A DNA stretch of 64,000 bases from Allosphingosinicella deserti (GTDB lineage: Bacteria > Pseudomonadota > Alphaproteobacteria > Sphingomonadales > Sphingomonadaceae). Made by a program: the position numbers and the translations under genes. The notes under the pieces were generated by a model. The model searched no databases, was not told where the DNA came from, and worked only from the letters and a program-made list of their open reading frames with translations. Positions within the stretch are counted from its first letter, which is position 1. The number at the start of each line of letters is the position of its first letter. Shown here piece by piece: positions 1 through 8,736 of the stretch. The DNA lies in contig NZ_PXYI01000001.1 of assembly GCF_003012735.1 (NCBI RefSeq), positions 186,001 to 250,000 of the forward strand, given 5' to 3'.

Positions 1-1
1 G

Positions 2-1186
2 ATCGACATCTGCGATTTCGCCGTCGGCCTGTCGCGCCAGCTTTACGGCCTCACCATCGCCACCGAACGGCCGGGGCACCGGATGATGGAGACCTGGCAT
101 CCGCTCGGCGTCGTCGGAGTCATCTCGGCCTTCAATTTCCCGGTGGCGGTCTGGGCGTGGAATGCCTGCCTCGCCTTCGTCTGCGGAGACGCGGTGGTGT
201 GGAAGCCGTCCGAGAAGACGCCGCTCACCGCCGTCGCCGTCCAGGCCCTGTTCGAGCGCGCCGTCGCGCGCTTCGGCGACGCGCCGGCCGATCTCAGCCA
301 GGTGGTGCAGGGGGGGCGCGAGAGTGGCGTTGCTCTGGTAGATCATGCCAAGGTCGCCTTGCTGTCGGCGACCGGCTCGACGCGGATGGGGCGCGAGGTG
401 GCGCCGCGGGTGGCGGAGCGGTTCGGCCGCACCCTGCTCGAGCTCGGCGGCAATAACGGCATGGTGGTCGCTCCTACGGCCGACCTCGCGCTCGCCGAGC
501 GCGCGATCACCTTCGCCGCCGTAGGCACCGCCGGCCAGCGCTGCACGACCTTGCGGCGGCTGTTCGTGCACGGGGACGTCTACGATCGGCTGGTGCCACG
601 GCTGCGACAGATCTGGGCGAGCGTCGCGGTCGGCAATCCGCTCGAGGAGGGCACACTGGTGGGGCCGCTGATCGACCGAGGATCGTTCGAGGCGATGCAG
701 GCGGCGCTCGGCCGCGCGCGCGACGAAGGCGGGACGGTGCAAGGCGGCGAGCGGCTGCACGCCGAACTATCGGATGGCGCCTATTACGTGCGGCCGGCAA
801 TCGTCGAGATGCCGGGACAGACGCCGGTGACGCTCACCGAAACCTTCGCGCCGATCCTTTATGTGATGCGCTATGCCGCGCTGGACGAGGCGATCGCCGC
901 GCATAACGACGCGCCCCAGGGCCTTGCTTCGTCGATCTTCACCAACGACATTCGTGAGGCGGAGACCTTCCTCTCGGCGGCGGGCTCGGACTGCGGCATC
1001 GTCAACGTCAATATCGGGCCGTCCGGCGCTGAGATCGGCGGTGCGTTCGGCGGCGAGAAGGAAACCGGTGGCGGGCGTGAAAGTGGCTCCGACGCGTGGC
1101 GGACCTACATGCGCCGCGCCACCAACACGATCAACTACAGCCGCGACCTGCCGCTTGCGCAGGGCATCAATTTCAACATGCCCTGA
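2..1186 (+). CDS. ALDH7-family aldehyde dehydrogenase, 5' end outside the window
   Basis: NAD(P)-dependent aldehyde dehydrogenase. The reading frame is open from the first bases of the window, so the start lies upstream and 394 residues are visible. The stretch around ICDFAVGLSRQLYG and ETWHPLGVVGVISAFNFPVA is typical of the ALDH7 (antiquitin, AmaB/Pcd) branch, which oxidises aminoadipate semialdehyde or piperideine-6-carboxylate in lysine breakdown. The catalytic Glu lies in LLELGGNN and the catalytic Cys in GTAGQRCTT. The C-terminal ETGGGRESGSDAW block is also typical of the family. The substrate is inferred from the subfamily only. The next gene starts 4 nt after the stop, which suggests co-transcription. 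Confidence 0.92.
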   Translation: MDICDFAVGLSRQLYGLTIATERPGHRMMETWHPLGVVGVISAFNFPVAVWAWNACLAFVCGDAVVWKPSEKTPLTAVAVQALFERAVARFGDAPADLSQVVQGGRESGVALVDHAKVALLSATGSTRMGREVAPRVAERFGRTLLELGGNNGMVVAPTADLALAERAITFAAVGTAGQRCTTLRRLFVHGDVYDRLVPRLRQIWASVAVGNPLEEGTLVGPLIDRGSFEAMQAALGRARDEGGTVQGGERLHAELSDGAYYVRPAIVEMPGQTPVTLTETFAPILYVMRYAALDEAIAAHNDAPQGLASSIFTNDIREAETFLSAAGSDCGIVNVNIGPSGAEIGGAFGGEKETGGGRESGSDAWRTYMRRATNTINYSRDLPLAQGINFNMP

Positions 1187-1190
1187 GCCG

Positions 1191-2048
1191 ATGCCGCGCC
1201 TCGCCATCCTCACGCCCGATCCGGCCGACCTCCACCACGAAGTGCGCTGGGCGAACGTCGTCGAGATCAATGCGGCGCCGCTCCGCGCCGCCGGTTTCGC
1301 CGTCGAGCAGCGAGTCTGGACCGATCCTGGTGATCTCACCGGCTTCGATCTGGTCCTGCCGCTGCTCGCCTGGGGATATCCGCGCGCGCACGAACGCTGG
1401 GTCGACGCCGTTCGGACCTGGGCGGCCGCCGGAGTTCGGCTGCACAACCCGGCCTCGGTGCTGATCTGGAACTCCGACAAAGCGTATCTCGGACGGCTCG
1501 GCGAGCGCGGCGTACCGGTGGTGCCCACCGTCTATGCCGAGCGGATCGATGCCGCGTTGCTGGAGGAGACGGCGCGCATATTCGGCACGGATCGGTTGGT
1601 GGCAAAGCCGCGAATCTCGGCAGGCGCGTGGGAAACGATCCGCTGGTCGCCGGGGGATCCGCTGACCGGCGGCCCCAGCGGCCCCGCGATGATCCAGCCC
1701 TATCTCGCGCAGATCGAGAGCGAGGGCGAAGTCTCGATCCTCTATTTCGGCGGGCGCTTCAGCCATGCCATTGCCAAGCGGCCGCAGCCGGGGGACTTTC
1801 GGGTCCAGCCGGAATATGACGGGATCATCACCGCCCACGTGCCGACACGGGACGAGCGCGCCGTCGCCGAACGGGTGCTCGCGCAGATCGAAGAACCGTT
1901 GCTCTACGCGCGTGTCGATCTCGTCCACGGTCCCTCCGGGCCGATGCTGATCGAGATCGAGTTGATCGAGCCGGATCTGTATCTCGGCTACGATCCGGCA
2001 AAGGGGGCCGCGTTTGCGGTTGCCGCGACGGAACTGATCGGCGGCTGA
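1191..2048 (+). CDS. ATP-grasp domain protein (RimK/glutathione-synthetase-like fold)
   Basis: A 285-aa soluble protein. The N-terminal part (MPRLAILTPD, then NSDKAYLGRLGERGVPVVPT near residue 90-110) matches the pre-ATP-grasp and ATP-grasp layout. VAKPRISAGAW carries the nucleotide-binding Lys. The end, ARVDLV followed by MLIEIELIEPDLYL, supplies the acidic metal ligands. Such enzymes join a carboxylate to an amine or thiol through an acyl phosphate. The substrate cannot be told from sequence. It starts 4 nt after the aldehyde dehydrogenase stop, so the two are probably one transcript. Confidence 0.8.
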   Translation: MPRLAILTPDPADLHHEVRWANVVEINAAPLRAAGFAVEQRVWTDPGDLTGFDLVLPLLAWGYPRAHERWVDAVRTWAAAGVRLHNPASVLIWNSDKAYLGRLGERGVPVVPTVYAERIDAALLEETARIFGTDRLVAKPRISAGAWETIRWSPGDPLTGGPSGPAMIQPYLAQIESEGEVSILYFGGRFSHAIAKRPQPGDFRVQPEYDGIITAHVPTRDERAVAERVLAQIEEPLLYARVDLVHGPSGPMLIEIELIEPDLYLGYDPAKGAAFAVAATELIGG

Positions 2049-2062
2049 GCCCTTGTGGCGCC

Positions 2063-2701
2063 ATGAGCCACGTCATTCTTCTGGGCGATTCGATTTTCGA
2101 CAACGCGGCCTACGTCCCGGGTGGACCCGACGTCGTGAAGCAGGTTCGGGCGAAGCTTCCTTTCTCCGCGAAGTCGAGCCTGCTCGCGATCGATGGCGCG
2201 GTGACGCGCGGGGTGCTGACGCAGCTTTCCCGGCTGCCCGCAGACGCCGGACATCTGGTGGTCAGCGCCGGAGGTAACGATGCTCTGGGCGCGTCGCACA
2301 TCCTCGGCCAAAGCGTCGCCAGCGTCGGCGAAGCCGTGTCGATGCTGGAGGCGGCACAGAGCCGCTTTGCGGCCGACTATGCGACGATGGTGGACGCCGT
2401 GATCGCCCATGGCCTGCCGACCGCCTTCTGCACCATCTACGACACGCCGCCGTCGGCGCCGGACCAGCGGATCATCCGCACCGCCCTCGCAATCTTCAAC
2501 GACGTCATCACCCGCACCGTCTTCTCGCGCGGGGCGACGCTGATCGACTTGCGCCTGATCTGCGACCGTGACGAGGACTATGCCAACCCGATCGAGCCTT
2601 CGGTTGCCGGAGGCGAGAAGATTGCCGCGGCAATCGCCCGCTTTGCCGCCGGAACTTCGCAGCCGAACGGTCGCTCTTGGGTGATCGTCTCCGGCGAATG
2701 A
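2063..2701 (+). CDS. SGNH/GDSL-family hydrolase
   Basis: A 212-aa protein with the SGNH hydrolase blocks: block I GDSIFDN (nucleophile Ser, residue about 9), block III SAGGNDAL (Asn of the oxyanion hole, around residue 73). There is no signal peptide, so it probably acts in the cytoplasm on small esters or acyl groups. The C-terminal Asp/His block (DxxH) is replaced by NPIEPSVAGGEKIA, where a clear His is not visible, so activity is less certain. It follows the ATP-grasp gene by 14 nt, probably in the same operon. Confidence 0.75.
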   Translation: MSHVILLGDSIFDNAAYVPGGPDVVKQVRAKLPFSAKSSLLAIDGAVTRGVLTQLSRLPADAGHLVVSAGGNDALGASHILGQSVASVGEAVSMLEAAQSRFAADYATMVDAVIAHGLPTAFCTIYDTPPSAPDQRIIRTALAIFNDVITRTVFSRGATLIDLRLICDRDEDYANPIEPSVAGGEKIAAAIARFAAGTSQPNGRSWVIVSGE

Positions 2702-2766
2702 GGAGGTCGTGGCGCGGGTAACCGGGTGCGCCGCCCATCTGCGTGGTTTCACAGGGAGATCGTCCG

Positions 2767-3177
2767 ATGAACATCCGGACTTTCGCTCGCGTCTTCGGTG
2801 TCATATTCCTGATCGTCGGGGTCGGCGGGTTCATCCCGGGCCTCACCACGGCCGCGAGCCCGGATCGCGATCTCAGCGTCGTGCACGGTTATGGCCACGA
2901 ACTCGGACTGTTTCCGGTCAACACGCTCCACAACATCGTGCACCTGATCTTCGGCCTGTGGGGCCTTGCCGCCGCGCGGAGCCTCGGCGGCGCACGCACC
3001 TATGGCAAGGCGGTGGCGATCATCTACGCCCTGTTCACGGTGATGGGCCTGGTCCCGGGCCTGCACACCACCTTTGGCCTGGTTCCGCTCTATGGAGCGG
3101 ACGTGGTTCTGCACCTGCTGCTCGCCGCGATCGCGACCTATTTCGGCTTCGTCCGGTGTGACGTCGCTACGGATTGA
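2767..3177 (+). CDS. DUF4383-family membrane protein
   Basis: A 136-aa protein with four hydrophobic segments (about residues 5-25, 55-75, 80-100, 110-130). The pattern FARVFGVIFLIVGVGGFIPG, then LGLFPVNTLHNIVHLIFGLWGL, is the DUF4383 signature; the family has no known function. The start is chosen at ATG 2767, which follows a GGGAG motif at about 2754; an upstream in-frame start at 2743 would add a poorly conserved leader. The last gene on this strand before a gap of about 215 nt. Confidence 0.82.
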   Translation: MNIRTFARVFGVIFLIVGVGGFIPGLTTAASPDRDLSVVHGYGHELGLFPVNTLHNIVHLIFGLWGLAAARSLGGARTYGKAVAIIYALFTVMGLVPGLHTTFGLVPLYGADVVLHLLLAAIATYFGFVRCDVATD

Positions 3178-3392
3178 TGCGGGTTGAAAGCCGATCGTGC
3201 GGGACCCACCTGACGCTGAGCAAAGTATGAATATCTGCCCGAACTGTCATGATGCGGGCCGATTTATTTTTGTTTTTCAACGCCTGTTCGGTTCTTGATG
3301 ACGAAGGCCGCTCAGGGTAAAGGACACTGGCCGAGGGGACGCGGTGCCGCCATCAGATGTGCGGCCGTCCATCGCTATTAGGGAAATGGCCC

Positions 3393-4667
3393 ATGTATCG
3401 CAGTATCTGCTTGCCGCTTGTCCTGTTGTCGACGGCTGCCGCCGGCATTGCCCAGACCGCCCCTACTCCGGGCACTGCACTGCCCAGGACGGCGACGCCC
3501 GCGCGCACCGCCGCCACCCCGGTGGCAACGACCCCCGGGGCAGCCGCCCCGGCTGCGCCGACGGCGGTGCCCTTGCCGGCGCCGGTGCTTGCGGCCGAGT
3601 GGAAGCGCAAGCAGGCCGAGGAACTGCTCGCCTTCGTCGACGGCATCGATGCGGAAGGCCTGGATCCCTCCGATTACAATCCCGATCGTCTGCGCCGCGC
3701 GATCGACGACAAGAGCGACGATCTCAGCGCAATCGCGACCGACACGTTCCTCAAGGTCGCCGGTGACCTGATGTTCGGCCATGTGCGCGGTGCCGCCCGG
3801 ATCGACTGGTTCGTGCAGGACGACAGCTGGACGGTTTACGATCAGCAGAATCTGCTTACCCGCGCCACCGCCGGCGAGACGGTGAGCGACACGCTCCGGT
3901 CGCTGCTTCCGACGCATCCGCAATATGCCGCGCTCAAGGCCGCGCTCGCCAAGAACGAAGGCTTGGCGCGCGACAAGATCCGCACCAATCTCGATCGCTG
4001 GCGCTGGCTGCCGCGGGATCTCGGGCAGAAATATGTGATCGTCAACGTCCCGGCCTATACTGTGGCGCTGGTCGAGGGTGGCCGCACGCTCGATCGCCGC
4101 CGCGCCGTCGCCGGTGCGATCAAGACGCCGACCCCGTCGCTCAATGCGACGATCACGGGCGCGATCTTCAATCCCTGGTGGGAGGTGCCGACCAGCATCT
4201 CGCGCGAGGTCAGCGGCAAGAAGGGCTATGTCTCGGTGAAGCTTCCGGGCGGGGGCGTGCGCTATCGCCAGCCTCCGGGACCATCGAACGCGCTCGGCCG
4301 GGTGAAATTGGTGATGGGCAACCCGCACGCAATCTACCTCCACGACACCAACGCGAAGAACCTCTTCAACAAGCAGGCTCGCGCCTACAGCCATGGTTGC
4401 ATCCGCACCGAGGACGCGGTCGGCTTTGCCGCGACTCTGCTCGACGGCACCGACTGGAGCCGTGACAAGGTCGCCGCGACCGTAAAGTCCGGCAAGACGG
4501 TGCAGGCCAATGTCGCCACGCCGATCCCGGTCTATATCGTTTATTTCTCGGTTGCCGCGACCGACGAGGGCGATCTCGCCCGCTACGACGACATGTACAC
4601 GCGTGATGCCAAGGTGCTCGCGGCCTTGAACGATCGGCCCACCGCAGCGTCGCTCGCGTCGAACTGA
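3393..4667 (+). CDS. L,D-transpeptidase, YcbB/LdtD type, without PG-binding insert
   Basis: A 424-aa exported enzyme that would make 3-3 cross-links in peptidoglycan or attach proteins to it in the periplasm. A signal peptide (residues 1-20) is followed by an Ala/Pro/Thr-rich linker (20-75), a helical region with the motif TNLDRWRWLPRDLG, and the YkuD catalytic domain (about 215-370) with the catalytic Cys in YSHGCIRTEDA. Classical YcbB proteins have a peptidoglycan-binding domain between the helical and catalytic parts; here only a short joint is seen. ATG 3393 is chosen because the signal peptide begins there. Confidence 0.88.
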   Translation: MYRSICLPLVLLSTAAAGIAQTAPTPGTALPRTATPARTAATPVATTPGAAAPAAPTAVPLPAPVLAAEWKRKQAEELLAFVDGIDAEGLDPSDYNPDRLRRAIDDKSDDLSAIATDTFLKVAGDLMFGHVRGAARIDWFVQDDSWTVYDQQNLLTRATAGETVSDTLRSLLPTHPQYAALKAALAKNEGLARDKIRTNLDRWRWLPRDLGQKYVIVNVPAYTVALVEGGRTLDRRRAVAGAIKTPTPSLNATITGAIFNPWWEVPTSISREVSGKKGYVSVKLPGGGVRYRQPPGPSNALGRVKLVMGNPHAIYLHDTNAKNLFNKQARAYSHGCIRTEDAVGFAATLLDGTDWSRDKVAATVKSGKTVQANVATPIPVYIVYFSVAATDEGDLARYDDMYTRDAKVLAALNDRPTAASLASN

Positions 4668-4689
4668 CCCGCTCTTCCGAGCGACAACG

Positions 4690-4729
4690 AAGGGCGTGGC
4701 TCGCGTGCGGGCCGCGCCCTTTTTCTTTT
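4690..4729 (+). terminator. Rho-independent terminator after the L,D-transpeptidase
   Basis: Arms AGGGCG(T)GGC at 4691-4700 and GCCGCGCCCT at 4711-4720 form a GC-rich hairpin followed by TTTTCTTTT. It lies 23 nt after the stop of the L,D-transpeptidase gene and points in the same direction. Confidence 0.8.
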
Positions 4730-4849
4730 GGCACAGGACGTAGGGGGCGGGCTGTCAAGCGCCACTATATACCTGAAAAGCAACCGGAAGTTGGACCCAC
4801 GGCGACATTGCGGCGTTACCGGATTTCCTCGCATACCTGAAAGCCTTCC

Positions 4850-6628
4850 ATGACCACCCCCCAAATGCTCGCCTTCGCGGTCCTCGCGGGGATGATGCTG
4901 CTCTTCGTCTGGGGGCGGATCCGCTTCGATCTGGTCGCCATCCTGGCTTTGCTCACCTGCCTTGCCGTCGGCATCGTCACGCCCAAGGAAGCGTTTACCG
5001 GCTTTTCGGACGACATCGTCGTGATCGTCGCCTCCGCGCTCGTCATCTCGGCCGCGGTCGAGCGTTCCGGCGTGATCGAGATGGTGCTGTCGAAGCTGGC
5101 CGGCGGCACGACCCGGTTCGGCACCCAGCTCAGCCTGCTTGTCGGATCGGTCACCATCCTGTCGGCGTTGGTCAAGAATATCGGCGCGTTGGCGATGATG
5201 ATGCCTGCGGCGTTCCAGATGGCGAAAAAGTCGAACAGTTCGCCGTCGTGCATGCTGATGCCGATGGCGTTCGGATCGCTGCTCGGCGGCCTGATCACGC
5301 TCGTCGGCACGTCGCCCAACATCATCGTCAGCCGCGTGCGCGAAGAGATGACGGGGCAGCCTTTCGGTATGTTCGACTACACCCCGGTCGGACTCGGTCT
5401 CGCCGCCGCGGGTTTCCTCTTCCTGCGCTTCGGCTATCGGTTGTTACCGGCCGGGCGCCGGGCCGCGCCGACGATGGGCGAGGCGCTCGATATCGAGGAT
5501 TATGCGACCGAGGCCGAGGTCCCTGCGCGCTCACCGGCCGAGGGCCTCACCGTGGCGCAGTTTCGCGACATGGTCGAAGGCGAGATCGCCGTGACCGGGA
5601 TTCATCGCTATGACGGGCGTAGCGCCATGCCGCTTCCCGATGCGCTGATCGGGGCAGGGGACGTCCTCACCCTGAAAGGCGACCCCGACGCGCTCGAACG
5701 CGCGATTTCCGCCGCCGGCCTAGAGCTGGAAGGGCAACATCGCCAGGCCGCCGCAACGGCAGGCACCGCCAATGTCGGAGTGATCGAAGCGGTGGTCGGC
5801 GGCGATTCCGTGCTCGCAGGTCAAGCCGCAGGGCGCATGGCCCTGCACGATCGCCACGGGGTCAACCTGATCGCGGTGTCGCGTCGCGGCGAGCGCATCG
5901 TCTCCAGGCTGCGTGACATCGTGCTGCGCCCGGGCGACGTCATCGTGCTTCAGGGGCCGCTCGATACCTTGCCGGGGCGGCTGCGCGAGCTCGGCTGCCT
6001 GCCGCTTGCGGAACGCCCGCTGCGGCTCGGCGCGGCGCGGCGCGGCCTGATCCCGATCGGGATCCTCACCGTGGCGATGGCGCTGACGGCGTTCGGTGTG
6101 TTGCCGGTCGCGATTGCCTTCTTCGGGGCGGCGGCGCTGATCATGCTTGCCGGCGCCTTGCCTGCGCGCGAAGCCTATGAGCGGATCGAATGGCCGATCC
6201 TGATCATGATCGGGGCGCTGATCCCGGTGTCCGATTCCCTTCGCACGACCGGCGCCACCGATCTGATCGCCCAGTGGCTGTCCTCGATCGCCGCGACCCT
6301 GCCGCCCTGGGGTGCGGTCGGCCTCATCCTGGTGACCGCCATGGCGGTGACGCCGTTCCTCAACAATGCGGCAACGGTGCTGGTGATGGCGCCGATCGCC
6401 GCGACCTTCGCCACCGGGCTTGGCTATCGGCCGGAAGCCTTTCTGATGGCGGTTGCAGTCGGCGCGGGCTGCGATTTCCTGACGCCGATCGGCCATCAGT
6501 GCAACACGCTCGTGATGGGCCCCGGCGGCTATCGGTTCAGCGACTATGCCCGCCTTGGGGCGCCGCTCAGCCTGATGGTGGTGGTGGTCGGCGTGCCGCT
6601 GATCCTCGCCGTCTGGCCACTGCGCTGA
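4850..6628 (+). CDS. SLC13/DASS-type permease with two RCK_C domains
   Basis: A 592-aa inner-membrane transporter. N-terminal membrane block (residues 1-200) with ALVKNIGALAMMMP and the substrate hairpin motif LVGTSPNIIVS. The central cytoplasmic part (about 220-390) holds two TrkA-C/RCK_C-like units with DALIGAGDVLTLKGDPDAL and DIVLRPGDVIVLQGP. The C-terminal membrane block (400-592) repeats the motif as TPFLNNAATVLVMAPIA and FLTPIGHQCNTLVMGPG. Relatives carry dicarboxylates, sulfate or other anions with Na+. The substrate is not known. The ribosome-binding site is weak. Confidence 0.88.
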   Translation: MTTPQMLAFAVLAGMMLLFVWGRIRFDLVAILALLTCLAVGIVTPKEAFTGFSDDIVVIVASALVISAAVERSGVIEMVLSKLAGGTTRFGTQLSLLVGSVTILSALVKNIGALAMMMPAAFQMAKKSNSSPSCMLMPMAFGSLLGGLITLVGTSPNIIVSRVREEMTGQPFGMFDYTPVGLGLAAAGFLFLRFGYRLLPAGRRAAPTMGEALDIEDYATEAEVPARSPAEGLTVAQFRDMVEGEIAVTGIHRYDGRSAMPLPDALIGAGDVLTLKGDPDALERAISAAGLELEGQHRQAAATAGTANVGVIEAVVGGDSVLAGQAAGRMALHDRHGVNLIAVSRRGERIVSRLRDIVLRPGDVIVLQGPLDTLPGRLRELGCLPLAERPLRLGAARRGLIPIGILTVAMALTAFGVLPVAIAFFGAAALIMLAGALPAREAYERIEWPILIMIGALIPVSDSLRTTGATDLIAQWLSSIAATLPPWGAVGLILVTAMAVTPFLNNAATVLVMAPIAATFATGLGYRPEAFLMAVAVGAGCDFLTPIGHQCNTLVMGPGGYRFSDYARLGAPLSLMVVVVGVPLILAVWPLR

Positions 6629-6632
6629 ACAG

Positions 6633-6658
6633 GAGGGGCTCCGAGCGCGGAGCCCCTC
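6633..6658. terminator. Hairpin between converging genes
   Basis: A perfect 10-bp stem, GAGGGGCTCC and GGAGCCCCTC, with a 6-nt loop, sits 5 nt after the permease stop and 7 nt before the stop of the converging barrel gene. There is no clear T-run on either strand, so it may be a shared terminator of modest strength or an end-protecting hairpin. Confidence 0.6.
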
Positions 6659-6664
6659 GCTACA

Positions 6665-7273
6665 TCAGAAGCGGAGGCCGACGCCGAGCTTCAGCTGGTT
6701 GCGGGCGACGTCGTGACCGAGATCGCCTTCGTCATATTCGGTGCGGAGATACTCGGCCTTCGCATAGAGACTCGCGAACGCCACTTCGACGCCGCCGCCG
6801 AAATGAATTCCGCGCTGGGTGTCGCTGCCCTCGCGATCGGCGCTCGGATCGGTAAGGTCGGTATAGACGCTCTTGAAGCGTCCGCTCGAATAACCGACCT
6901 TGCCGTAGGCGAGGATCGGCCCGCCGATCTTGAATCCGGCGCGGGCGCCGAGCGCATAATTGCGCTTCGCCTTGTAGCAGAATTCGTCCGAGCCGAAGAC
7001 CGCGTCGCAATCATCGACGTTCGGAAAATCGACGCCGACATAGGGTCCGACGACGGCCGATCCGAGATCGAGATCGTAGCCGGCCTCGAGCCCGAAGGAG
7101 ACGTCGTCCTGCTTGCGGCTGAATGGGTTGGTGCCGTTGTCGAGGTCGGTCTCGACCGCGTCGCTGGCACGGCCGGTCGTGATCTCCGCGCGAAGGCCGG
7201 AGAAATCGGCGGCTGCGGCCGGCGCTGCGATCAGCAGGGCGGTCCCGGCGGCGAGTGCGATTTTGAACTTCAT
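6665..7273 (-). CDS. Outer-membrane beta-barrel protein
   Basis: A 202-aa small barrel of the OmpW/opacity-like type. A signal peptide (KIALAAGTALLIAAPAAAA) is followed by alternating polar and hydrophobic strands and a terminal strand LKLGVGLRF that ends in Phe, the usual BAM recognition signal. DCDAVFGSDEFCYKAKR may form a disulfide in a loop. ATG 7273 is preferred over ATG 7279 because AAGGGG sits at the right distance from it and only 1 nt from the other. Function beyond membrane barrel is unknown. Confidence 0.8.
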   Translation of the reverse strand: MKFKIALAAGTALLIAAPAAAADFSGLRAEITTGRASDAVETDLDNGTNPFSRKQDDVSFGLEAGYDLDLGSAVVGPYVGVDFPNVDDCDAVFGSDEFCYKAKRNYALGARAGFKIGGPILAYGKVGYSSGRFKSVYTDLTDPSADREGSDTQRGIHFGGGVEVAFASLYAKAEYLRTEYDEGDLGHDVARNQLKLGVGLRF

Positions 7274-7487
7274 GGACATTCCCCTTGAGGCGTCGAACTC
7301 TTTCCGACGCCGCCGTCCCCCCGCTTGATGCGATACCCGCCCCCGGGCGATTGCGGATTTAGAGCGGCAAAGCTGTCGCCTACATGTACCGTGTCGCGGG
7401 CGCGGTGGGTCGTTGCGGCGGCGGGATCATCCGCCGCTTGATCCGAGATCGAAACATGCCATGATGGATCGTCTCGGGAGGGCCAGC

Positions 7488-8015
7488 ATGTTTGCACGCG
7501 GGGCGAAGGCGGAGCGCGATTTCTCGTTCATCGGGCCGGAGGTGATCGTCACCGGCAACATCGTCACCAGCGGACGGCTGCACGTCGACGGGATCGTCAA
7601 TGGCGACATACGATGTGGTACGCTCACCCAGGGCAGCAGCGGTGCGGTCCACGGCAATCTGCTGGTGGAAGAGGCGCGGCTTGGCGGTCTGGTCGATGGT
7701 GCGGTCGAGGCCGGCACCCTGACGCTCGAACCGTCCGCCAGGATCACAGGCGACGTTCTCTACGAAAGCCTCGGAATTGCCGCCGGCGCGCAGGTGGAGG
7801 GCCGGTTTAGACGGCGCAAGGGGCCGTCCGATCATGGCGCTGCGGCCGCGCGCGAGGAAGGTTCCAGAATGCTCCCGGAGCCGCCGGATGTCGTCGGCGG
7901 CGCAGCCGAGATGCCGCCACGTCCGCACTCCCGGCGTGGGGCACCAAAAAGGCCGGAGGCGGCCGAGCTGTTCGGCCCGGTTCCTGCTGCACACGAGGCC
8001 CAAGCGGCCGAGTAG
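7488..8015 (+). CDS. Bactofilin (polymer-forming cytoskeletal protein)
   Basis: A 175-aa protein with the DUF583 bactofilin core (about residues 10-105): repeated short beta turns such as EVIVTGNIVTSGRLHVDG, LVEEARLGG and PSARITGDVLYESLGI, which build a right-handed beta helix that polymerises without nucleotides. The C-terminal 60 residues are Pro/Arg/Ala-rich and look disordered. ATG 7488 is chosen because GGGAGG precedes it by 6 nt; ATGs at 7461/7464 lack such a site. Bactofilins usually position cell-wall or surface enzymes. Confidence 0.85.
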   Translation: MFARGAKAERDFSFIGPEVIVTGNIVTSGRLHVDGIVNGDIRCGTLTQGSSGAVHGNLLVEEARLGGLVDGAVEAGTLTLEPSARITGDVLYESLGIAAGAQVEGRFRRRKGPSDHGAAAAREEGSRMLPEPPDVVGGAAEMPPRPHSRRGAPKRPEAAELFGPVPAAHEAQAAE

Positions 8016-8072
8016 GAACCCGCTCGCGCTCGCTTTCGTTGGCCCTCCCGATGATGTTCGAGGAGAGCGAAA

Positions 8073-8651
8073 ATGGTTTCGGACGAGAATAGAGGCGGCC
8101 CGGCCGAGAGCACGGGCGGCGAAGGCGGCCCCCGGCGGGAGGGTAGTCTCGGCGAACTCGCTGGCGAGACACGCGGCGGCAGCTTCGAAGGCGTCGTGGA
8201 AACGTCCGGCAACGAGGCCGGCGCCGTTGGTGGCGGCACTGGCGGCGGAACCGGGGGCACCGGGGGCTTCGATGTCGGCGCCGGAACCGGAGTCGGTGCC
8301 GGGGTGGCCGGCGTGGCGAGCGGCGGGCAGGACGATACCGGCGGGCTCACCATCGGCGACAATGCCACCAGCGGCGGTGAAGGACAGGGCCAGGAGCTCG
8401 CCAACCGGCTGGGCGGCCGGGCCGACGACGGACGGGCAGCCGGGGCCGGCATGACCGGTGCAGGATCGGCCACCGGCGATGCCAGCGCGATGCGCAGCGA
8501 AGGCGGCGGCGGAAACGGGCTCGGCGGAGTCGACGCCGGCTCTCCCGGCGGCATGGGCGGTGTTCGAGCCTCGGGTGGCACCGGCACCGGTCGACCCCCC
8601 GGTGGAATCAGCCCGGTGCAGATCGAGCAGGAAACTCGCGGCAAGGACTGA
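8073..8651 (+). CDS. Glycine-rich low-complexity protein
   Basis: A 192-aa acidic, very Gly/Ala/Thr-rich protein with no hydrophobic segment and no domain I recognise. Gly-Gly-Thr and Gly-Val-Gly-Ala-Gly runs fill residues 50-100. The frame starts 57 nt after the bactofilin stop with GAGGAGA about 9 nt before the ATG, which supports translation. An open frame on the other strand covers the same DNA, but it lacks such a site and has no domain. Probably an intrinsically disordered protein; function unknown. Confidence 0.55.
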   Translation: MVSDENRGGPAESTGGEGGPRREGSLGELAGETRGGSFEGVVETSGNEAGAVGGGTGGGTGGTGGFDVGAGTGVGAGVAGVASGGQDDTGGLTIGDNATSGGEGQGQELANRLGGRADDGRAAGAGMTGAGSATGDASAMRSEGGGGNGLGGVDAGSPGGMGGVRASGGTGTGRPPGGISPVQIEQETRGKD

Positions 8652-8736
8652 GACCGAGTCCCGCCCGATCGTGGTGAAGCCGGCGTAAACCGCCGGCTTC
8701 AACCGCCGCATAACCGCTTTCCGCCATGCTCCACCT

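Noticed and set aside
3178-3392. T-rich stretch (ATTTATTTTTGTTTTT near 3262) as a terminator
   Set aside because: No stable hairpin precedes the T-run, so it is more likely an AT-rich promoter region for the L,D-transpeptidase.
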